DNA of 64,000 nucleotides, taken from contig NZ_AORI01000012.1 of assembly GCF_000367765.1 (NCBI RefSeq), forward strand, positions 1 to 64,000, written 5' to 3'. The notes under the pieces are model-generated. The model was not told the origin of the DNA and ran no database searches. It saw only the letters and a program-made list of their open reading frames with translations. Numbering within the stretch: the stretch's first letter is position 1; each line of letters opens with the position of its first letter. Shown in pieces: positions 57,417 through 64,000 of this stretch. The position numbers and the translations under genes are program-made. This DNA is from Metamycoplasma auris 15026. GTDB taxonomy: Bacteria; Bacillota_I; Bacilli_A; Mycoplasmatales; Metamycoplasmataceae.

Positions 57417-59612
57417 TTACTGCTTAGTTTTTTTCTTTAATTTTAAGACTAGAAATACAATAACTAAAATGAGACTTATTACTAATAAAGACCCAAAAAT
57501 TCCTAAGATAATTCTTAATGTTTTTTTATTTTTAGGCCTATTTTTATCAGCATTATTTTTATCTTTTTCATTTCTATCTTCAGTGTTACCATTTGGATTA
57601 AATGGTTTAGCATTTTCTTCTAGACTAAAAATAAGTTTGATAGTTCCAAAATAATTTGTATTATTATCCTTTATTTTTAAGGATACTTCATACTCATTTT
57701 TTTCATTAGGAATTTTATTAATTGATTGAAATTCAAGATCATCAAAAGCAATATTGAAATTAGGATTCTTATTCTTTAAGGCTTCATATAAACTAACAAA
57801 ATCACTAGATTTTAATAAGCCTAAATTTGGATTTTTAATTAAAAAAGAAATATCTTGTTTAGCTTCTTCATTTGTTTCTTTATTTACTATTTGTTGAATG
57901 TAATTTAAGTCATACAATTGGTCTTGATTCTTATAAATATCTTCTTCAAAAAAAATATCAGGTTTAACACCAAATTCAATATTATTGAAGTTCTTATCGC
58001 TAAAAACATGGTTACTACTAATCTGAATAATATCTCCAGTAGGAAGAATTGCATAATTGATTGCAGAAGCTCCCCCATGAGTTTTATAACCTATTACTTT
58101 GGCTACTTTGTTATCTTTTACCATTTGAGCCAAAATATTGGCAGCTGAAAAAGAAAAGGGCGAAGTTAAAATAAAGTAATTAAAGTCATACTTTTTATAT
58201 TTGGATTTGATTTCTTCAACACTTTTTTCTTGCGATAAAGGATTATATGTGTAAGAATAAAAAGGTTTATTTGTCATAAATCCCATAATCTCAAAAGCAC
58301 TTCCAACATAGCCACCTGAATTAACTGTTATATTGAAAACAATGTTTTTAATTCCTTCATTTTTAGCTATCTCTAAACTTTTCTCAATTCCACTAGCTGT
58401 CATTTTATCAAATGCCCTAAATGAAATAATACCTGTTTTTCTGTCAGGTGTATATGTAATACTATATTCAATTTTTCCAAAATCTCTTTTTCCTAATTCA
58501 TTTTCAATCTCAGCTCTTTTTCTTATTCTTCTTATTTTCCTAAATTCTTTTTCAATGTTTTTAATGGCATCATTATCATGATTATAATAGCCATCAATAA
58601 TTGAAGTTGAATGCAAATCACCTAGGTCATTAATAATATCTTTGGTTGCTAAATAATGATTATCATTTTCAGCTAATATATCATCTTCATAAGTAGCAAA
58701 AAAATTCTTGTAAGATTGATTATTTTTATTCTTAATTCCATAGTAATAATCAAATAAAAAAGGAAAATATTTATATTGAAATTCTTTTAGACCTAAAGGT
58801 ATATTTTCATTGTTTACATTTGATTGTTTCAGCAGTGCAGGACCATAAGAACTTCCTAATGTTTCAAAATAATTAAATAAATTAAAGTATTCACCATTGA
58901 AATATGTTTGATAATTTGATTCATTTAAAAGAATTTGATTTAGGAGTACTACTGGTAGATATAAATCTTTTTTGTCTTTTAAAATTTCAATGTCATACTT
59001 ACTTAAATCATAAGAAAAATGAGTTTTTTCATTGAGATTTTTTTTGGACAAAAATTCAATTTGTAGCTCTTCTTCACCTCTTTTGTAATCTTTTAAAATT
59101 TCAGTAAAAAACTTATAATTTGAAACATTGATTTTCTTTGTTTGAAAATCAATTTCAATGCTGTATTTATTTTGAATTTGGTCATCTGGATCGCTGTCAT
59201 TAACAAGTTTATTAATAACATTAAGAGTAACTTTATTATCTTTAAAATTATGTTCCAAATACTTTTGTTTTTTGTATAGTTTGTTATTTAGTTTTATTCA
59301 ACTAAAACTATAATCATTGAAATTAGTAACTGTTTTTGTTGCTTTAAGGAACTCTTTAATTCCAATGTAAGCTACATCATTATATAAACCGAGTTCAATC
59401 TTTTTTAACTCATTTGAATTATTTTTTGTTAAATCAGAAAATTCATATTCTTTTAGTTTAAAAGTTGAACTGGAATTGTTCTTTAAAAGCTTATTTTTAT
59501 TATTCAGACGTTTATTTGTATTCTTATTTTGAACAGAAAAAGATAAAAGAGACATTGGTAGAATAGCATTTACCAACAAAGAAAAGATAAAAGTTTTTTT
59601 ACCTAATTTCAT
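57417..59612 (-). CDS. S41-like protease, membrane anchored at both ends
   Basis: A 731-residue protein, paralogous to those at 249-2144 and 59720-61714. The C-terminal catalytic part has NSGGYVGSAFEIMGF, SPFSFSAANILAQMV around candidate nucleophile Ser489, and GYKTHGGASAINYA. The signal segment (about 8-27) has no lipobox Cys, so unlike its paralogues it is not a lipoprotein. It has a C-terminal hydrophobic helix (about 704-725) before a Lys-rich tail, so it is anchored by that helix. The DLHSTSIIDGYY segment corresponds to DLHTKVL in the neighbour. TAAAAT lies 8 nt upstream of the ATG. Confidence 0.8.
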
Positions 59613-59620
59613 TAATTAAA

Positions 59621-59626
59621 ATTTTA
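59621..59626 (-). promoter_or_regulatory. -10 box of S41-like gene
   Basis: TAAAAT on the minus strand lies 8 nt upstream of the ATG at 59612. No Shine-Dalgarno sequence. A leaderless message is likely. Confidence 0.45.
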
Positions 59627-59719
59627 CAGTAAAAATTAAACTGTATTAATTAGCAAGTCATTTTACTAATGTTATTTATGTAATTAATTGAAGTCTTGAG
59701 AATAAAATTACAATAAAAT

Positions 59720-61714
59720 TTAAGAATTTTTATTAACTATGTTTTCGATGTAGTTTAAATCGAATAAGTTTTTATATGAGGCATTTTTATCATTTGCAAA
59801 ATTAATATCAGGTATGACACCATTTTCATAGGAAACAAAATCTCTGTTGGTTAGAACATTATTACTACTTAATCGCAATATGTTGCCGCTTGGTAAACAT
59901 GCAAATCTTACAATAGAAGCGCCACCTGCTGATTTATATCCAATAATTTTAGCTAACTTATTTTCCTTTGCAGTGGCGGCTAACATGTTACTTGCAGAAT
60001 AGGTTTTAGGAGAAATTAAAATAAAATACTTAAAATCTTGTTTACCAACATTTGATTTAATTTGTGTGACAATTTTTTCATTTGTTAAAGGATTATACTC
60101 AAAGTATTTAAAGTATTCATTGCTCATAAAACCAAGTAATTCATAAGTAGCTTGAACTGAGCCACCTCTATTTAGTGTTAAATCAAAAACAATATTTTTA
60201 ATTCCATCTTTTTCGGCTTGCTCAAGATCTTTTTTAACTCATTCTTTTGTTTCTCTTGTGATGACATCAAAACGAATAATTCTAGTTTTATTATCTTGTG
60301 TATTTCTAATTCATTTTCCTTCTAGTTGTAATTGAGTTTCCAAGTTATATAATTCATCATCTACTAAATAAAATTTCTTAACTCTTTCTTTAAAATTTTT
60401 TTTCTTAGTATCAATATCAACTGAAGACATGTAGCTTTCTTCTTTTTCATATAATCCTTGCATCAATACTTTAGTGTGTAAATCATCTAAACTATTAATT
60501 AAATCATGCAGCGCTAAATAATGCTCTTTATTATTGCCTAAAAACTTATTTTTATAAGAAGATAGCAATTTCAAATATGATTCATTGTTTTTTGGTTTAA
60601 TGCCATAAAAATTATCAAGTAAGAAATGCAAATAATTAAACTGAAATTCTTTAAGATTTTTTGGCATTTCTTTATTATCTAGATTATTTTTAGTAAGAGT
60701 TTCTTTAATTCTTTTAAATGAATTTCCTGCAGAATGTATGTCATGGTAACTAATCAAAAAGACTTCTTTTTCATTAAAATAAAATGCATTTTCATACTCA
60801 TTTAAAACAATTAAATTTAACAAACAAAAAGGCATATAAATTTGATTGTTAATTTCAAGCATTTTAAGATTGTATTTATTTAAATCAATAGTTATTTGTT
60901 TTTTAAAATCTTGGTATTTAAAATCTAAATTAGATTCAGTTTCATAAGGATTAATTTGCTTAAAAAAAGAATAATCTGAAACAATTATTTGATTATTTAA
61001 TGCATCAAATTTGATTGATGAATTAAAAGAAAAATCTGAATTTTTTTTATTTTTTGATTGATATCTACTTAATAAATTAATAAGCAATTCTTTATTCTTA
61101 TTAAAATAAGTCAAATGCTTTGTTAAGTCATATTTATTTTCATTAAACTTTAGATTCTCAATCTTTTGTGCAATGAAAGTAACTTCCTTTATTAAATTAA
61201 AGAAATCCTTAATTTCAACATAACAGATATCATTATCTTTAAGCATTTTTAAATTTTTGGTTTTAGGTTTAATTGTATCTATCAATGAAGTAACTGAATA
61301 GTTAGAATATGGAAAATATCTTAAATACAAATTTAAGTCTTGTGTTATAACTAAGTTATTTGGTAGTTTATTCTTAAAATATTTATCCAAATAATAAGAA
61401 TCAAAAAAATAGCCTTCTTTTTCTATTAGTTCAGGTTTAAAAATACTATTAGATTTAATTTTTTCAGATTTGAATAACTTATCATTAAAAAAGTAATTTA
61501 CATTATAAAATTCTTGCTTATTTTTATTTTTATTTGGAGTAGGATTAGAAGGAATTGAAGGAATTAAATTGGTTCATGGAATTTCGTGATGTGAATGGTT
61601 ATTATAAATATTTTGATTATTTGTATTATTACAAGATACTAAAGAAATTGGAAAGAAACTCAAGGCTATTGCTGAGCTTAATCATCAATGATTTTTTAAT
61701 TTATTCTTCCTCAT
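59720..61714 (-). CDS. S41-like serine protease lipoprotein
   Basis: A 664-residue predicted lipoprotein with signal peptide residues 1-28 (SLVSC, Cys28); Trp10-Trp11 are two consecutive UGA codons. The C-terminal part shows LNRGGSVQATYELLGF, SPKTYSASNMLAATA with candidate nucleophile Ser573, and GYKSAGGASIVRFA. The segment FYGIKPKNNESYLKLLSSY is close to FYGIKEYKK and YYGIKNKNNQ of the other two paralogues. It lies 107 nt upstream of the 57417-59612 gene on the same strand, a tandem duplication. A TATAAT box is 15 nt before the ATG. Surface-exposed peptidase; substrate unknown. Confidence 0.8.
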
Positions 61715-61971
61715 CTTTTAAATAACATAATTATAAATAAGTTAGATTATTAGTACTTAAAATAAGTAAAAAAATAAGAAAAATAAAGCTAATCAAATCT
61801 TATTTTTTAGTTATTTTAATTCTCTAAAACTTTAAAAATTGTTTTGCTTTCATGTCAAAGATAGTTATTTATCCTTAGTAGCAAATTCAATTTATTTTTT
61901 GATGAATTTTTAGTTTTTTAAGTGAGATAATTTTTATTTTAAATGTATTGTTTTAGATGAGAGGAATGTAG

Positions 61972-62445
61972 ATGTCTGACAATGACCACTCAGTTATTTG
62001 AGATGGACCTAAGGAACCTAATCAAAGAAGAAACGAACCAAATAACTGAGAAGAATATGAGTCTGATGAACCAAAATATAACGGACGTAAAAATAAGTTC
62101 GTTATGGCTATTGAGTATATAGTTATATTTGTTGCAATTGTTACTATTTTTTCTTCAGGATATGTTTTAGCAACTTGAAAATCACTTGCTACTCCTGAAG
62201 AATTAAAAGTAATTTCACCTTTTGCAATCAAAAGTTTTTTAGTAGCATTTCAATTACTTAGTATTGCAGTATGTATATTAATGATACTGTCATTGACTAA
62301 GAAATATTGTACAAAAACGCCAATTGTATTAACGGCATGAATACTTGCTATACCATTTATAATGGCTGCATCATTTATTATGATTTTTATTTTATTTATA
62401 TGATTATTTTCAAAATCAGCAATAAGAAATGCAGCTAATTCTTAA
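61972..62445 (+). CDS. Small membrane protein of unknown function
   Basis: A 157-residue protein with an acidic, hydrophilic N-terminus (about 45 residues) and four hydrophobic segments (about 45-68, 82-107, 115-130 and 132-150). GAGAGGAA lies upstream of the ATG. It was missed by standard-code ORF calling because of five UGA-coded Trp residues. A bidirectional terminator separates it from pepF. Not recognised. Confidence 0.7.
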
Positions 62446-62455
62446 TGAAACTAAA

Positions 62456-62492
62456 AAATAATAGACCACCTTTTTTAAAGTAGTCTATTATT
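62456..62492. terminator. Bidirectional terminator
   Basis: The perfect 10-bp stem AATAATAGAC (62457-62466) / GTCTATTATT (62483-62492) is followed by a T-run, between convergent genes. Confidence 0.85.
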
Positions 62493-62514
62493 TTTTTTCT
62501 AGAATTAATTTCTT

Positions 62515-64000
62515 TTATTTTTTAAATATCTCATTTCCTAGTTTAATATATTCATCAACTTTTTCATTTAAAAGAGAAAACGCTAAGTCATAAATTTCTT
62601 TAGAATAAACATCAATTCCTGCTTCTTTTAGAATAACTGCAGGTCAATCTCTATCTCCAGCACTTAGAAACTTATTAATGTAATCTTCTAGAGCTTTTGT
62701 TTTATCTTTTTTATATTTTTGGAAGAAAACATTAGCAACAATATAGCCAATTGCATACTTATAAACATAGAAATAATAATAGAAATGTGGCACCATAATG
62801 CTATATACATTTGCTACATCATTGATTTGTGGTTCTTTGTTCGTAATTGCATAATCTTTTGAAATATTTACATACAACTCTTCAAGAGCCTCATAAGAAT
62901 TAAGAGGTTCGTTTTTATCAATTTGGTTATATAGTTCAAACTCATAATTAGCTCATTGAGTTTGTCTTAAAACAGTACCAATAAAATCATTAATACTTTC
63001 ATTTAATAAAAAGAATTTTTCTTCTTTAGTTTTGGCTTTGGAAATCAAATAATCATTTAATAATAACTCATTAAAAATTGAAGCAATTTCAGCTAGAAAA
63101 AGTGGATATTGGCTTCGAAAAACACTTTGGTTCTTATTTGAAAAATATGAATGCATCGAATGTCCCATTTCATGGCATAAAGTATTTATTGAATTAATTG
63201 TGTTATCTCAGTTCATTAGAATATAGATTTTATTAATTCCATGTGAGCCACCAATGGAATAAGCGCCGGATCTTTTCGAAGGCACATTTATATAGTCAAT
63301 TCAGTTTTCATTGATTGCTTTATCGACAATTTCTTTGTATTCAAAAGGCATAATAGCGCTTATTTCTTTAAGAATTTTTTGACCATCTTCAATTGAATAT
63401 TTATTTTTGATTTTAACTAGATCAATAGCACTATCTCAAAGTTCCATTTTCTTATTAAATTTAGCTTCAAAGAATTTTGCATGTGCGTTTCAATATTTCC
63501 TAAAGATAGAAATGTTATTTTTAACATTAGAAAAAAGAATTTCTAAAAGTTTTTTATCAATATTATCTGATATTAAGATTGATTCAATTGATGAAGAATA
63601 ATTTCTTGAAAGAGCATCAACAGAAATTGATTTAATATGTTGATATAACATTTTTGCAAGACTTTGTTTATGTTTTAGGTATGCATTTGCATAATTAAAA
63701 TATGTTTCTTTTCTTACTTTTTCATCAGAATTTTTTAAAAGATTAAGTCTACTTCCTTCAGTAATTTTAAATCTTCTACCCCATTTATTTGATGCGTATC
63801 CATAATCAATTTCACTATCTGTTAAAACACTAAAAAGCTCTTCAACATCAGGTTCGCCATTAGCAGTAGCTGCTAAATAGTTTTCAATTTTGTCATCTAA
63901 TTTGTGATCAAGTTCATTTAGCAATGCTTCAAGGTCTTTTTTTACTTCTTTAAGCTCAAGTAGCTTAATTCATTGCAAAATTTTTTCTTTGTTTTTAGCA
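62515..64000 (-). CDS. pepF: Oligoendopeptidase F, partial (N-terminus outside window)
   Basis: The last ~494 codons of an M3B zinc metallopeptidase are present. The HEMGH zinc motif is encoded at 63160-63174, followed by HSYFSNK and then AEIASIFNE, which supplies the third ligand Glu. The N-terminal part ([36 protein letters not shown]) matches the helical domain of PepF. Cytosolic oligopeptide degradation fits with the Opp import system encoded in this window. The start lies beyond base 64000. Confidence 0.9.

Overview
The window is a piece of an AT-rich mollicute genome that reads UGA as tryptophan. Almost every protein gene contains in-frame TGA codons that must be read through. Under the standard code these genes look like strings of fragments; under the mycoplasma code they are intact. 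The 16S rRNA sequence, the oppABCDF operon with an oversized OppF, and ParC quinolone-region residues at positions 91 and 95 all suit the Mycoplasma hominis group (Metamycoplasma). The species is inferred, not proven.

Layout. 0.2-2.1 kb: an S41-like protease lipoprotein. 2.3-3.8 kb: cytidine deaminase and an HTH plus Zn-peptidase regulator. 3.8-11.3 kb: surface lipoproteins (an OppA-like orphan, two small paralogues, and a larger overlapping pair) around a ZIP metal transporter. 11.4-15.2 kb: truB, a HAD phosphatase, ribF, tpiA and a membrane protein. 15.3-24.3 kb: the oligopeptide importer oppABCDF on the minus strand. 24.3-25.0 kb: no coding gene, but a candidate small RNA. 25.0-29.8 kb: three tail-anchored proteins (two HNH-like paralogues and a helicase/PD-(D/E)XK/DEDDh exonuclease fusion), the most unusual part of the window. 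29.9-34.5 kb: 16S-23S rRNA without 5S or tRNA genes. 34.9-40.7 kb: mnmA-alaS-ruvX-DUF1292-methyltransferase-like-greA. 40.8-46.1 kb: gdpP-rplI-dnaB and a YitT-like protein. 46.2-48.7 kb: a fused tsaE-tsaB, tsaD and ysxC. 48.8-50.8 kb: a coiled-coil lipoprotein and rpmG-secE-nusG. 51.1-57.3 kb: thiI, parE-parC and a tiny basic ORF. 57.4-61.7 kb: two more S41-like proteases. 62-64 kb: a small membrane protein and the 3' part of pepF.

How it fits together. Much of the window serves a scavenging, wall-less parasite: peptide import (Opp), surface and cytosolic peptidases (S41 family, PepF), nucleoside salvage (Cdd) and metal uptake (ZIP), alongside core translation, tRNA modification and replication genes. 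Gene order is compact, with many 1-20 nt overlaps and short hairpin terminators, some containing stop codons. Several genes that begin transcription units have a TATAAT-like box only 7-10 nt upstream of ATG and no Shine-Dalgarno sequence, which suggests leaderless mRNAs. No CRISPR array, insertion sequence or tRNA gene was recognised.
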